A stretch of 64,000 nucleotides of DNA from Nocardia higoensis NBRC 100133 (GCF_000308595.1 NZ_BAGA01000109.1:1-64000), one strand, 5' to 3'. Positions 53,890 through 63,125 are shown, counted from the stretch's first letter. Numbers and translations: made by a program. The notes: generated from the sequence alone by a model not told the origin.

Positions 53890-55296
53890 TCAGATGCCGA
53901 GGACGAGCTTGGCGGTGGTGAAGTAGATGATCAGGCCGGTGGCGTCGACCAGGGTGGTGACCATGGGCGCCGACACGACGGCGGGGTCGATGCGCAGCTT
54001 CCTGGCGAGCAGGGGCATGGTGCCGCCGATGGTGGTGGCCCAGGCGCAGATGAACACCAGCGTGACGGCGACGACGAGAGCGATGCGCGGATCGACGAAC
54101 AGTGCGGCGATGGCCAATCCCACTGCGGCGAGCATGGATCCGAGGACCAGGCCGACGCGGCATTCGCGCCAGATCACCGAGATCAGGTCCGAGCCGCGTA
54201 CCTCGCCGACCGCGACGGCGCGCACGCACGCGGTGGCGGCCTGCGCGCCCGCGTTTCCGCCCGCGCCGATCAGCAGCGGGATGAACAGGGCCAGGTGCGC
54301 GGCCTGCTCCAGGGTGCCCTCGAAGAAGTCGGTGACGCTCACGGTGAGGGTGGCGGCGAAGAGCAGCAGCATCAGCCACAGCGCGCGGTAGCGGGCCAGC
54401 TGGAACACCCCCGCGGCCATGTAGTGGCCCTCCCACGGCGACGAACCCGCCTGGCGCGCAACGTCTTCGCTGTCGGCGGCCTCGATGACCTCGACCGCGT
54501 CGTCGATGGTGAGCAACCCGAGCAGCCGGTCCTCGCTGTCGACAACGGGCAGGTTGATGTCGTTGGTCTCGCGCATGAGCCGGGCCGCCTTCTCGGCCGA
54601 GTCGGTGGCACGCGCGAAGGCCGGCTCGGTGACGACGAGTTCGGAGACCATCGTCTCGGGGCGGGCGAGCACGAGTTCGCGCAGTTCCACGATGCCGGTC
54701 AGGCGCCTGCCCGCGTCGACCACGGGCAGGGTGTAGACGGTCTCGGCGTGCGCACCCTCCGCGCGCACCATCGCCAGCGCCTCGGCGACGGTCAGTTCGG
54801 CGGGCAGTGCGACCACCTCGGGGGTCATGTACTGGCCGGCCGAGCCCTCCGGGTAGCCGAGCAGACCGGCGGTCATCCGGCGCTCGCGCGGGCTCAGCCC
54901 GGCGAGCACCTTCTGCGCCACCTTGGCCGGAGCTTCGCGCAGCATGCGGGCGCGGTCGTCGGGGGCCATGCCCTCGACCAGATCGCGGAAGCTCTGGTCG
55001 CGCAGGCCCTGCAGGATCTGCTGCTGATCGACGGGTTCGAGTTCCTCGAACACCGCCAGTGCCTGTTCCTTGTCCAGCAGCCGGAATGCGACGCCGGCCA
55101 GAACCGCGTCCATCCGGGCCAGTTCGTCGGCGATCCGGTGCGGCGGATGCTCGTCGAGCCAGCGCACCACGGATTCGACGCGGTGCCCGGCGACGAATTC
55201 CGGCAGCGAGCCGGCGGACGCGGTGCGGCCGTCGGCCGCTTCCGGGTGCGCTTCGGTGAGTTCGGGGCGTGCTTCGACGAGATCGATCTGCGACAT
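53890..55296 (-). CDS. mgtE: Magnesium transporter MgtE
   Basis: A 468-residue Mg2+ channel. N-domain helices (ELARMDAVLAGVAFRLLDKEQAL onward), two CBS domains (YTLPVVDAGRRLTGIVELRELVL; INLPVVDSEDRLLGLLTIDDAVEV) that sense cytoplasmic Mg2+, then five membrane helices with the pore signature PLLIGAGGNAGAQAATACVRA. GAGGATTTCCC precedes ATG 55296. Between it and vapB lie 357 nt with a small leader ORF, possibly a control element. Confidence 0.95.
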   Translation of the reverse strand: MSQIDLVEARPELTEAHPEAADGRTASAGSLPEFVAGHRVESVVRWLDEHPPHRIADELARMDAVLAGVAFRLLDKEQALAVFEELEPVDQQQILQGLRDQSFRDLVEGMAPDDRARMLREAPAKVAQKVLAGLSPRERRMTAGLLGYPEGSAGQYMTPEVVALPAELTVAEALAMVRAEGAHAETVYTLPVVDAGRRLTGIVELRELVLARPETMVSELVVTEPAFARATDSAEKAARLMRETNDINLPVVDSEDRLLGLLTIDDAVEVIEAADSEDVARQAGSSPWEGHYMAAGVFQLARYRALWLMLLLFAATLTVSVTDFFEGTLEQAAHLALFIPLLIGAGGNAGAQAATACVRAVAVGEVRGSDLISVIWRECRVGLVLGSMLAAVGLAIAALFVDPRIALVVAVTLVFICAWATTIGGTMPLLARKLRIDPAVVSAPMVTTLVDATGLIIYFTTAKLVLGI

Positions 55297-55431
55297 GGGA
55301 AATCCTCGGCACAGCGTGGCATCACACCGGCGCGGCGGAATCGCTCACGGTCGGCGGATACAGCGGGGGTGAATGATGCGCGAATTCACACCGCGTGGCG
55401 CCTGCCCGTGGTCGCGTAACGTCCGAGGACG
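55297..55431 (-). other. mgtE leader region between the small ORF and mgtE
   Basis: A 135-nt stretch on the mgtE strand. It begins with the perfect 14-nt palindrome ACGTCCGAGGACGT (plus strand, 55420-55433), which forms a hairpin overlapping the leader-ORF stop. I cannot recognise an M-box (ykoK) or cobalamin riboswitch here, but a structure prediction is needed. Confidence 0.4.
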
Positions 55432-55488
55432 TCAGAGATGCGAAGGGGCGGCGCCGCGCGGCCTTCGACTGGGGGGTTCGCTACGCAT
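55432..55488 (-). CDS. Putative leader peptide upstream of mgtE
   Basis: An 18-codon ORF with an excellent ribosome site (GAGGAGG, about nine nt upstream). The product MRSEPPSRRPRGAAPSHL is rich in Pro and Arg, with an acidic-Pro-Pro start. E. coli MgtL, which controls mgtA by Mg2+-dependent ribosome behaviour, has a similar EP/RR-rich character. The ATG overlaps the end of a weaker 21-codon frame on the same strand. Its place before mgtE suggests translational sensing of Mg2+, but this is inference. Confidence 0.4.
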   Translation of the reverse strand: MRSEPPSRRPRGAAPSHL

Positions 55489-55653
55489 AGCAATCCACCT
55501 CCTCGTCCAGTGCCGCAGGGCGGTATACGCGGATCACCACGATCACGCGCGTCTCGCCGTGCCTTCGGATTGGTCGGACGCGAATGCGTCCACCGGCAGG
55601 TTACCTTGTCCGGAGCCGTTTTTCACATCGGGGGCGGGACACCGAGTCCCAGC

Positions 55654-55869
55654 TCACAACCACACGCGATTCTTGCGCCACGGATCGGGCGTGGGCACCG
55701 TGTCGCCACTGCGCAGCATCATCCTTTCCAGCACGGCCAGTCGCTTGCGCTGGGCCGCCACCTCGTGCAGCGCGGCGTTCACCGTCTCCTGGGCACCGCC
55801 ACCGGTACCGAGCAGCGTCGCCGCTGTCGCCAGTGCCACGTCGTCGACCTCGATCGATACCCGAGACAT
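55654..55869 (-). CDS. vapB: VapB-family antitoxin, orphan
   Basis: A 71-residue protein with the VapB_antitoxin pattern (MSRVSIEVDDVALATAATLLGTG; VNAALHEVAAQRKR), a short ribbon-helix-like DNA-binding start and a basic Pro/Trp tail. ATG 55869 follows GGAGGTGGGCG. No VapC PIN-domain gene is adjacent: the 357 nt downstream hold no open PIN domain. It may work with a distant toxin or be a leftover. Confidence 0.75.
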   Translation of the reverse strand: MSRVSIEVDDVALATAATLLGTGGGAQETVNAALHEVAAQRKRLAVLERMMLRSGDTVPTPDPWRKNRVWL

Positions 55870-56025
55870 CGCCCACCTCCGTGTTGTGCGCCCCATCGCA
55901 TGGTAGGCGCAGCGGCGAGAATTACGCGCGCGCAGCGCAGAAGGGTTGCCGGGGGTAGAACCGGTGGTGAAAGTGTGGTTGACCGAGACCACCGTTGGCC
56001 GGTCGAGACTACGAAGGAGAATCAG

Positions 56026-57018
56026 GTGCGCTTCGGATTATTCGTCCCGCAGGGATGGCGACTGGATCTGGTGGGGATCGATGTCGAACAGCAGTGGGAT
56101 GTGATGCGCGGACTGGCTCGACGGGCCGACGAGCACCAGGAATGGGAGTCGATCTGGGTCTACGACCACTTCCACACCATCCCGCAGCCGACCCGGGAAG
56201 CCACCCACGAGGCGTGGACACTCATGGCGGCGTTCGCGGCCTCCACCGAACGGGTGCGACTCGGCCAGATGTGTACCGCGATCAGCTACCGCAATCCCGC
56301 CTATCTGGCCAAGGTCGCCGCGACCACGGACATCATCTCCGGCGGCCGGGTCGAGATGGGCATCGGCGGCGGCTGGTACGAGCACGAGTGGCGCGCCTAC
56401 GGATACGGCTTCCCGTCCGCCGGCGACCGGCTGCGCCGCCTCGACGAGGGGGTGCAGATCTTCAAGCAGGCCTGGACCAAGGGCGAGGCGACCCTGGACG
56501 GCAAGCACTACCAGGTCGACGGTGCGATCGTGCGACCGCTGCCGTTGCAGGACGGCGGCATCCCGCTGTGGATCGCCGGCGGCGGCGAGAAGGTGACGCT
56601 GCGCATCGCGGCGAAGTACGCCGACTACACCAACTTCTCCAGCGACCTCGAGGAGTTCGCCCGCAAGTCCGAACTCCTGCGCGGCCACTGCGCCGATGTG
56701 GGTACCGACTTCGAGCGGATCACTCGCTCGTCCAACGTCAACGCGATCATCGGCCGGGACGAGGCCGAGGTGGCCGAGCGGATCGCCGTGTGGCGCGAGC
56801 GGATCGCCGGCGTGCTCGGGGCCGAGGGCGCCGACGAATTCCAGCAGCGGCTGTTCGGCGGCAGCGCCGCGGTCGGCACGCCCGAGCAGGTCGTCGAGAA
56901 GCTGACGAAGCTGAAGGAGCTGGGGCTCGAGTACACGATCGTGAACTTCCCCGAATCGGCCTACGACACCTCGGGCATCGAACTGTTCGAGAGCGAGATC
57001 GTTCCCGCGCTGCGCTGA
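56026..57018 (+). CDS. LLM-class F420-dependent oxidoreductase
   Basis: A 330-residue bacterial-luciferase-fold enzyme that uses reduced F420 (or FMN). Typical segments are RFGLFVPQGWRLD, SIWVYDHFHTIPQP, LGQMCTAISYRNPAYLAKVAATTDIISGGR and GIGGGWYEHEW. The substrate is unknown. AAGGAG lies seven nt before GTG 56026. F420 is abundant in Nocardia and mycobacteria, which fits. Confidence 0.9.
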   Translation: MRFGLFVPQGWRLDLVGIDVEQQWDVMRGLARRADEHQEWESIWVYDHFHTIPQPTREATHEAWTLMAAFAASTERVRLGQMCTAISYRNPAYLAKVAATTDIISGGRVEMGIGGGWYEHEWRAYGYGFPSAGDRLRRLDEGVQIFKQAWTKGEATLDGKHYQVDGAIVRPLPLQDGGIPLWIAGGGEKVTLRIAAKYADYTNFSSDLEEFARKSELLRGHCADVGTDFERITRSSNVNAIIGRDEAEVAERIAVWRERIAGVLGAEGADEFQQRLFGGSAAVGTPEQVVEKLTKLKELGLEYTIVNFPESAYDTSGIELFESEIVPALR

Positions 57019-57135
57019 GCGCGCCCGAAGCCCCGGCGGGCGAAATCGCGACCATTTGTGGCGCCCTCCGCCCGTCGGCCGGCGCCCAGCGGCATCGGCA
57101 CGCGGCGCTCGGCTCGCGGCAGTCGCCGGCACGAA

Positions 57136-57184
57136 GAAGCCGGGCTCGCCGGACCTCTCGATCGGGTCCGCCGAGCCCGGCTTC
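57136..57184. terminator. Bidirectional terminator between the LLM gene and nrdE
   Basis: GAAGCCGGGCTCG / CGAGCCCGGCTTC, 13 bp perfect, then a C-C mismatch and six more pairs (CGGACC/GGTCCG). The genes converge. Confidence 0.85.
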
Positions 57185-57204
57185 GCGCTGTGGCCGGGTG
57201 GCCG

Positions 57205-59397
57205 CTAGAGCATGCAGCTCACGCAACCCTCGACTTCGGTGCCCTCCAGCGCCATCTGCCGCAGGCGGATGTAGTAGAGCGTCTTGATGCCCTTGCGCCA
57301 GGCGTAGATCTGGGCGCGGTTCAGGTCGCGGGTGGTGGCGGTGTCCTTGAAGAACAACGTCAGCGACAGGCCCTGGTCCACGTGCTGGGTGGCCGCGGCG
57401 TAGGTGTCGATGATCTTCTCGTAGCCGATCTCGTAGGCGTCCCGGTAGAACTCGAGGTTCTCGTTGGTCATATAGGGCGCCGGGTAGTAGACGCGCCCGA
57501 TCTTGCCCTCCTTGCGGATCTCGATCTTCGACGCCACCGGGTGGATCGAGCTGGTGGAGTGGTTGATGTAGGAGATCGAGCCGGTCGGCGGCACCGCCTG
57601 CAGGTTCTGGTTGTAGATGCCGTGCGCCATGACCGAGGCCTTCAGCTCGCGCCAGTCCTCCTGGGTGGGGATGCGCACGCCCGCCTCGGCGAACAGCTGC
57701 CGCACCCGCTCGGTCGCCGGCTCCCACACCTGGTCGGTGTACTTGTCGAAGTACTCGCCGCTGGCGTACTTCGATTCCGGGAAGCCGCCGAAGTAGGTGC
57801 CGCGCTCGATGGCGAGCTGGTTGGAGGCCCGGATCGCGTGGTAGACGACGGTGTAGAAGTAGATGTTGGTGAAGTCGATGCCTTCGTCGGAGCCGTAGTG
57901 GATGTGCTCGCGGGCGAGATAGCCGTGCAGGTTCATCTGGCCGAGACCGATGGCATGCGACTGCAGGTTGCCCTGCTCGATGGAGGGCACCGAGGTGATG
58001 TGGGTCTGATCCGAGACCGCGGTCAGCGCGCGGATGGCGACCTCGATGGTCTGCGCGAAGTCCGGTGAGTCCATCGCCTTGGCGATGTTGAGCGAACCCA
58101 GGTTGCAGGAGATGTCCTTGCCGATCGTCGAGTAGGACAGATCGTCGTTGAACTCCGAGGGTGTGGAGACCTGCAGGATCTCCGAGCACAGGTTCGAGTG
58201 GGTGATCTTGCCCGCGATCGGGTTGGCCCGGTTCACCGTGTCCTCGAACATGATGTACGGGTAGCCCGATTCGAACTGCAGCTCGGCGATGGTCTGGAAG
58301 AACTCGCGCGCCTTGATCTTCGACTTGCGGATGCGCTTGTCGTCGACCATCTCGTAGTACTTCTCGGTGACGTCGATGTCGGCGAACGGCTTGCCGTAGA
58401 TGCGTTCCACGTCGTACGGCGAGAACAGGTACATGTCCTCGTTCTTCTTGGCCAGTTCGAAGGTGATGTCGGGGATCACCACGCCCAGCGAGAGGGTCTT
58501 GATGCGGATCTTCTCGTCCGCGTTCTCCCGCTTGGTGTCCAGGAAGCGGTAGATGTCGGGGTGGTGCGCGTGCAGGTACACCGCGCCCGCGCCCTGACGC
58601 GCGCCGAGCTGATTGGCGTAGGAGAAGGAGTCCTCGAGCAGCTTCATGATCGGGATGACGCCCGAACTCTGGTTCTCGATCTTCTTGATCGGCGCGCCGT
58701 GCTCGCGGATATTGGTCAGCAGCAGGGCGACTCCGCCGCCGCGCTTGGACAGTTGCAGGGCGGAGTTGATGGAGCGCCCGATGGACTCCATGTTGTCCTC
58801 GATGCGAAGAAGAAAGCACGACACCGGCTCGCCGCGCTGCTTCTTGCCGGAGTTGAGGAAGGTCGGGGTAGCCGGCTGGAAGCGGCCGTCGATGATCTCC
58901 TCGACCAGCTTGCGGGCCAGCGTCTCGTCACCGGCGGCCAGGGTCAGCGCCACCATGCACACGCGATCCTCGAAGCGCTCCAGGTAGCGCTTCCCGTCGA
59001 AGGTCTTGAGCGTGTAGGAGGTGTAGTACTTGAACGCGCCGAGGAAGGTCGGGAACCGGAACTTCTTGGCGTAGGCCTGCTGGAACAGGCTCTTGACGAA
59101 AGCGCGGCTGTACTGGTCGAGAACCTCGGACTCGTAGTAGTTCTCCTCGACCAGGTAGTCCAGCTTCTCGTCCAGATTGTGGAAGAAGACCGTGTTCTGG
59201 TTGACGTGCTGGAGGAAGTACTGGCGCGCGGCCTCACGATCCTTCTCGAACTGGATCTTGCCGTCGGCGCCGTACAGGTTCAGCATCGCGTTGAGGGCGT
59301 GGTAGTCCATGTCCTCGATCGCGCCGTCGGCGATGCGCGCGGCGGGCCGCTCTAGGCGGGCCGACTTGCCGGTCGGCGCTGTGGTTGCTGTTGCCAA
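57205..59397 (-). CDS. nrdE: Class Ib ribonucleotide reductase alpha subunit
   Basis: The 730-residue catalytic subunit. The family start is [21 protein letters not shown]; the active-site Cys pair and radical path lie in [18 protein letters not shown] and the C-terminal redox Cys pair is [10 protein letters not shown] take TTG 59397, which overlaps the nrdI end by 46 nt and has GAGAGGG some 12 nt upstream; ATG 59310 (MDYHAL) would skip 29 residues and is the alternative. It is the last gene of nrdH-nrdI-nrdE. Confidence 0.95.
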   Translation of the reverse strand: MATATTAPTGKSARLERPAARIADGAIEDMDYHALNAMLNLYGADGKIQFEKDREAARQYFLQHVNQNTVFFHNLDEKLDYLVEENYYESEVLDQYSRAFVKSLFQQAYAKKFRFPTFLGAFKYYTSYTLKTFDGKRYLERFEDRVCMVALTLAAGDETLARKLVEEIIDGRFQPATPTFLNSGKKQRGEPVSCFLLRIEDNMESIGRSINSALQLSKRGGGVALLLTNIREHGAPIKKIENQSSGVIPIMKLLEDSFSYANQLGARQGAGAVYLHAHHPDIYRFLDTKRENADEKIRIKTLSLGVVIPDITFELAKKNEDMYLFSPYDVERIYGKPFADIDVTEKYYEMVDDKRIRKSKIKAREFFQTIAELQFESGYPYIMFEDTVNRANPIAGKITHSNLCSEILQVSTPSEFNDDLSYSTIGKDISCNLGSLNIAKAMDSPDFAQTIEVAIRALTAVSDQTHITSVPSIEQGNLQSHAIGLGQMNLHGYLAREHIHYGSDEGIDFTNIYFYTVVYHAIRASNQLAIERGTYFGGFPESKYASGEYFDKYTDQVWEPATERVRQLFAEAGVRIPTQEDWRELKASVMAHGIYNQNLQAVPPTGSISYINHSTSSIHPVASKIEIRKEGKIGRVYYPAPYMTNENLEFYRDAYEIGYEKIIDTYAAATQHVDQGLSLTLFFKDTATTRDLNRAQIYAWRKGIKTLYYIRLRQMALEGTEVEGCVSCML

Positions 59398-59834
59398 AAC
59401 AATCCCAATCCCTCTCGGACGCGCTCGACATCGCGCGCGGTTCCCATGAGTTCGAATCGATACAGATACGGCACCCCGCACTTACGCGAAATGACGTCTC
59501 CCGCATAGCAATAGGTGTCGCCGAAGTTCGTATTGCCGGCCGCGATCACCCCGCGCAGCAACGACCGGTTGTGCGGGTCGTTGAGGAACTTGGCGACCTG
59601 GCGCGGCACGAACTCCTTGTCGGACCTGGCGTGCCCGCCTGCCGCGCCGAGCACGTGCCGACCGCCCCCATAGGTGGGGACGATCAGCACGTAGGGTTCC
59701 TCGACTCGCAGCGAATCGGTGGTGTGCAGCGGGATGCGAGTGGCCGGGAGTCCCAGCTTCTCGACGAAACGGTGAGTGTTCTCCGATGCACTGGAGAAGT
59801 AGACGAGCGCGGTGTCGCCGACCGTGTCGGTCAT
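59352..59834 (-). CDS. nrdI: Flavodoxin-like protein NrdI
   Basis: A 160-residue FMN protein that supplies the oxidant for assembling the NrdF dimanganese-tyrosyl radical. It has [18 protein letters not shown] (FMN phosphate loop), VPTYGGG and [13 protein letters not shown]. It starts at 59834, 81 nt after nrdH, and its end overlaps nrdE. Confidence 0.96.
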   Translation of the reverse strand: MTDTVGDTALVYFSSASENTHRFVEKLGLPATRIPLHTTDSLRVEEPYVLIVPTYGGGRHVLGAAGGHARSDKEFVPRQVAKFLNDPHNRSLLRGVIAAGNTNFGDTYCYAGDVISRKCGVPYLYRFELMGTARDVERVREGLGLFWQQQPQRRPASRPA

Positions 59835-59915
59835 GACCTGCTGCCCTCTCTCCTCGGAAGGACCGTCGGGGCGCCCACCCGGATCGGCAGGCGCGCTGTC
59901 GGTCGCGCGCGTCGT

Positions 59916-60149
59916 TCAGGCAGCGACGGTCGCGAGGTTCTTGATGCGATCGGGACGGAAACCGGACCAGTGATCCTCACCCGCGACGACGACCGGCGCC
60001 TGCAGGTACCCCAGGGCCATCACGTAGTCACGCGCCTCGGGGTTCTCGCTGATGTCGACGACCTCGTAGTCCACCCCGGCCTTGTCCAGCGCCTTGTAGG
60101 TGGCGTTGCACTGAACGCAAGCGGGCTTGGTGTACACGGTGACGGTCAT
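59916..60149 (-). CDS. nrdH: Glutaredoxin-like NrdH redoxin
   Basis: The 77-residue electron donor of NrdEF: CVQC redox pair at residues 11-14 and the NrdH-type SGFRPD motif near the end. ATG 60149 follows GAGAGAGGC. First gene of the operon, behind an approximately 165-nt leader and two NrdR-like boxes. Confidence 0.97.
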   Translation of the reverse strand: MTVTVYTKPACVQCNATYKALDKAGVDYEVVDISENPEARDYVMALGYLQAPVVVAGEDHWSGFRPDRIKNLATVAA

Positions 60150-60314
60150 TGATCTGCCTCTCTCCTCTGCCTGATCCACAGCCGGTGATCCATGTGCATT
60201 GCGTGATCGACGTACGCTGCGCAAACTCTCTGGACCCGGTGCGGTCTGCCCTGCTCATCCCCATCGACACACTCGGCGAGCGAAAGGGCCTGACCCCGTC
60301 TTCCAGTAGGCAAG

Positions 60315-60330
60315 ACACTACACCTAGTGG
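60315..60330. promoter_or_regulatory. NrdR-like box 1 before nrdH
   Basis: ACACTACACCTAGTGG, one base from a perfect ACACTA/TAGTGT palindrome; like box 1 of nrdF it ends GTGG. Confidence 0.7.
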
Positions 60331-60346
60331 CCGACACTTCTCCACA

Positions 60347-60362
60347 ACACGACATGTTGCGA
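60347..60362. promoter_or_regulatory. NrdR-like box 2 before nrdH (degenerate)
   Basis: ACACGACATGTTGCGA, centre exactly 32 bp from box 1, the same spacing as before nrdF. Only the first half matches well; a CAACA/TGTTG dyad overlaps it. Confidence 0.5.
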
Positions 60363-60626
60363 ACAACATTGATGGGATTTACACCGCACAAGTCCCTGGA
60401 CAGTCGATTCGCAAGCCGACACGGCGGTGTTCGACATCACAATCTTGTTGCGCAGCGCCTTCTCAGCAAACTCTTGCGCACCGCTGGTCACACCAGGCGC
60501 AACGCCCCCTGCATTCCCGGAAATGCCTCATCGGCACAACAGCCACACCCGTCGACCGTGGCCGTCGGCAGCGCCCCGAGCAACCCGTGCGTATCCGCCC
60601 GCCGACGATCGGCCACCGACACGGCA
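60363..60626. other. Intergenic stretch without gene
   Basis: About 260 bp between the nrdH promoter and the FMN reductase terminator. No frame with sensible composition, repeat or RNA family was recognised. Confidence 0.45.
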
Positions 60627-60652
60627 AAGGGCCGCTCCCGAAGGAACGGCCC
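60627..60652 (-). terminator. Terminator after the FMN reductase gene
   Basis: AGGGCCG / CGGCCCT plus TCC-CGAA-GGA above one mismatch (CGAA tetraloop). On the minus strand it is followed by TTTGCC. Confidence 0.7.
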
Positions 60653-60680
60653 TCGATGCGATGCGCCGGAGCGCGGCAGA

Positions 60681-61247
60681 TCAGGCGGAGACGAGCGCGC
60701 GGGAAGCCTCGACCAGTTCGCGCACCGACGCGCCGAGCTCGGCGACGACTTCGGCGTCTTCGCTCGGGTGCGCGGCGGCGAAACGCTCGCCGATGGTGCC
60801 GAAGTAGGCGTGCGCGGCCTCGACCACGGCGCCACCGGCCACACCGACCGCCTTCACGGCGTCGCCGTGCGCCCAGCGCGCGGCATTGGAGCTGATCGAG
60901 GCGCTCACCACGCCGACCGGCTTGCCCTTGAGCGCGCCCGCGCCGTACGGGCGCGAGACCCAGTCGATGGCGTTCTTCAGTACGGCCGAAAGGGTGCCGT
61001 TGTATTCGGGGGTCACCAGCAGGACCGCGTCGGCCTCGGCGACCGCGGTGCGCAGACGCTCGGCGGCGGCGGGCACCGAACCGGCGACGTCGAGGTCCTC
61101 GTTGTAGAACGGAATCTCGCCGAGACCTTCGTAGATGCCGATCTCCACACCCTCGGGCGCGGTCTGCGCGGCCGCCTCGGCGAGCCGGCGCGTGATGGAG
61201 GCGCTGCGCAGGCTTCCGGCGAGCACGAGAATACGGGTCTGGCTCAT
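60681..61247 (-). CDS. NADPH-dependent FMN reductase
   Basis: A 188-residue flavodoxin-fold reductase: GSLRSASITRRLAEAA (FMN phosphate loop), PEYNGTLSAVLKNAIDWVSRP and a C-terminal helix. It reduces FMN or quinone-like electrophiles; the group includes SsuE/chromate reductase relatives. AGGAGTTGTC precedes ATG 61247. It is divergent from a TetR gene, suggesting induction by a toxic electrophile. Confidence 0.9.
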   Translation of the reverse strand: MSQTRILVLAGSLRSASITRRLAEAAAQTAPEGVEIGIYEGLGEIPFYNEDLDVAGSVPAAAERLRTAVAEADAVLLVTPEYNGTLSAVLKNAIDWVSRPYGAGALKGKPVGVVSASISSNAARWAHGDAVKAVGVAGGAVVEAAHAYFGTIGERFAAAHPSEDAEVVAELGASVRELVEASRALVSA

Positions 61248-61296
61248 GACAACTCCTGATGTACTGATGGGGTCCGTACGGTCACCGAGAATCAAC

Positions 61297-61310
61297 CGGA
61301 CCGCAGTCCG
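61297..61310. promoter_or_regulatory. Dyad CGGAC-CGCA-GTCCG upstream of tetR -10
   Basis: Perfect 5-bp arms, immediately before TACATT (61313-61318), a likely -10 of the TetR gene. Candidate operator shared with the FMN reductase. Confidence 0.4.
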
Positions 61311-61341
61311 ATTACATTCCCCGAGAGGAAGACGAGCAGCA

Positions 61342-62016
61342 GTGAGCTCCGTCACGCCCGGCACCGCCCCCGATCCCGCGACGCCCGGTCCGGTGATCCC
61401 GGAATCCCTGACCGTCGGGCCACCCTCCGGCGCGGCCACGTCCGGTGAGCGCGCGGACGCGGCCCGCAATCGGAAGTTGCTGCTCGACGCCGCCCAGGGC
61501 CTGGTGCGCGAACACGGTGTGGACAGCTTGACGATGGACGAACTGGCCCGCCGCGCGGGCGTCGGCAAGGGCACCGTGTTCCGCCGCTTCGGCAGCCGCT
61601 CGGGTCTGCTGCGTGCGCTGCTCGACCACGCCGAGCACAAGTTCCAGCACAACTTCATGTTCGGCCCGCCGCCGTTGGGCCCGGGCGCGGCCCCGCTGGA
61701 ACGGCTCGTCGCGTTCGGACGCGCCCGGCTGCTCGACATCGAGGTGGAGGGCGAGCTGTATCGGGCGGCCGAGCTCGGCGAGGCGAGCGGGTTCTTCCGG
61801 AGCGCGCCCTACCGCCTCCAGCACCGCCACGTGGTGTTGTTGCTGCGGGAAGCGGGCAGCCCCGGCGACCACGATCTGACCGCCGAGAGCCTGCTCGCGA
61901 TGCTGGGCGCGCCGCTGGTGATGCACCAGTTGCACGTCCTCGGCCGCAGTCGTGAGCAGGTCGGCGACAACTGGGAGCGGTTCGTCCGCCGCGTGGCGGA
62001 TGCCGCGGCCCAGTAA
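61342..62016 (+). CDS. TetR-family regulator
   Basis: A 224-residue TetR protein: a Pro/Ala/Gly-rich N-terminal 35 residues, then LLLDAAQGLVREHGVDSLTMDELARRAGVGKGTVFRRFGSRSGLLRALLDH with the helix-turn-helix. The C-terminal domain is helical. GTG 61342 has GAGAGGAAG upstream. It likely controls the divergent FMN reductase gene. Its stop codon overlaps the nadE promoter. Confidence 0.88.
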   Translation: MSSVTPGTAPDPATPGPVIPESLTVGPPSGAATSGERADAARNRKLLLDAAQGLVREHGVDSLTMDELARRAGVGKGTVFRRFGSRSGLLRALLDHAEHKFQHNFMFGPPPLGPGAAPLERLVAFGRARLLDIEVEGELYRAAELGEASGFFRSAPYRLQHRHVVLLLREAGSPGDHDLTAESLLAMLGAPLVMHQLHVLGRSREQVGDNWERFVRRVADAAAQ

Positions 62017-62019
62017 AGT
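62014..62019 (+). promoter_or_regulatory. Leaderless -10 (TAAAGT) for nadE
   Basis: TAAAGT six nt before ATG 62026; it includes the TetR stop codon TAA. Confidence 0.55.
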
Positions 62020-62025
62020 GACCTC

Positions 62026-62850
62026 ATGTCGAGCCTGCGCGAACAGATCATCACCGAATTGGGCGTCCAGCCGAAGATCGAGCCGAAGGAAGAGGTGCGC
62101 CGCCGGGTCGATTTCCTGGCCGAGTACCTGCTCTCCACGCCCGCACAGGGTTTCGTGCTCGGTATCAGCGGTGGACAGGACAGCACGCTGACCGGGCGGC
62201 TGTGCCAGCTCGCCGCCGAAAAGGTCCGCGCCGAGGGCGGTTCAGCGACCTTCGTCGCCGTGCGCCTGCCCTACGGCGTGCAGGCCGACGAGCACGACGC
62301 CCAGACCGCGTTGGATTTCATCCAGCCAGACCGCAGCGTGACCGTGAACGTCAAGCCGAGCGCCGACGCGGCGGGGGCGGAGGTGGCGGGCGCACTCGAC
62401 ATCGAGCGCCTGCGAGACTTCGTGCGCGGCAACATCAAAGCCAGGGAGCGCATGGTGGTGCAGTACGGCCTCGCCGGGCAGGAGAACCTGCTCGTGGTCG
62501 GCACCGACCACGCGGCCGAGGCGGTCACCGGCTTCTTCACCAAGTACGGCGACGGCGGCGTCGACCTGACCCCGCTGACCGGCCTCACCAAGCGACAGGG
62601 CGCGGCGTTGCTACAGGAACTCGGCGCGCCGGCGAGCACCTGGTCGAAGGTGCCCACCGCCGATCTCGAGGACCACCGTCCCGCACTGCCCGACGAGGAA
62701 GCACTCGGCATCCGCTACAGCGACATCGACGACTACCTCGAGGGCAAGGACGTCACCGCGGACATCGCCGAACGGGTCGAACGGCACTTCCTCAACACCC
62801 GCCACAAGCGCACGGTTCCGGTCACCCCGCTCGACACCTGGTGGCGCTGA
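62026..62850 (+). CDS. nadE: NH3-dependent NAD+ synthetase
   Basis: A 274-residue enzyme that amidates nicotinate adenine dinucleotide to NAD+ using ammonia. The PP-loop [12 protein letters not shown] is near residue 48; [25 protein letters not shown] and the [13 protein letters not shown] and [17 protein letters not shown] blocks are typical. It lacks the glutaminase domain of M. tuberculosis NadE, so it is the E. coli/Bacillus-like type. It appears leaderless. Confidence 0.95.
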   Translation: MSSLREQIITELGVQPKIEPKEEVRRRVDFLAEYLLSTPAQGFVLGISGGQDSTLTGRLCQLAAEKVRAEGGSATFVAVRLPYGVQADEHDAQTALDFIQPDRSVTVNVKPSADAAGAEVAGALDIERLRDFVRGNIKARERMVVQYGLAGQENLLVVGTDHAAEAVTGFFTKYGDGGVDLTPLTGLTKRQGAALLQELGAPASTWSKVPTADLEDHRPALPDEEALGIRYSDIDDYLEGKDVTADIAERVERHFLNTRHKRTVPVTPLDTWWR

Positions 62851-62882
62851 ACGCTTCCGGCAGGGTCCCGGCCGGCGGCGCG

Positions 62883-63125
62883 CTAGCCGCCGGCGAATGG
62901 GGGCAGCACGTCGACCTGGTGCCCGACCGTCACCGAGATGTCGCGGGTGAGTTCGTCGCCGATGAGGTAGGCGCACACGCCCAGCATCTTGTCCAGGTCG
63001 GGACCGTAGGTGTCGGCCAGCCGGATACGCAGGTCGGCCAAGGTCGCGCCGGGCGGTAGTTCGAGGTGTTCGGAATCCTTGCCGACCGCATCGGCGATCG
63101 CGGCGAAATAACGGACCTCAACCAC
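62883..63125 (-). CDS. moaD: Molybdopterin synthase sulfur carrier MoaD
   Basis: An 80-residue ubiquitin-like protein ending in the Gly-Gly that carries thiocarboxylate sulfur (PPFAGG). The GTG at 63125 lies inside the last codons of moaA, overlapping it by eight nt, with GGGAG upstream, so moaA and moaD are coupled. The next genes of the pathway (moaE, moaC) are not seen here. Confidence 0.9.
   Translation of the reverse strand: MVEVRYFAAIADAVGKDSEHLELPPGATLADLRIRLADTYGPDLDKMLGVCAYLIGDELTRDISVTVGHQVDVLPPFAGG

Noticed and set aside
60340-60349. DnaA box (TTCTCCACA) in the nrdH promoter
   Set aside because: One mismatch to the consensus and isolated; it lies between and partly inside the NrdR-like boxes. 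Not enough to claim.
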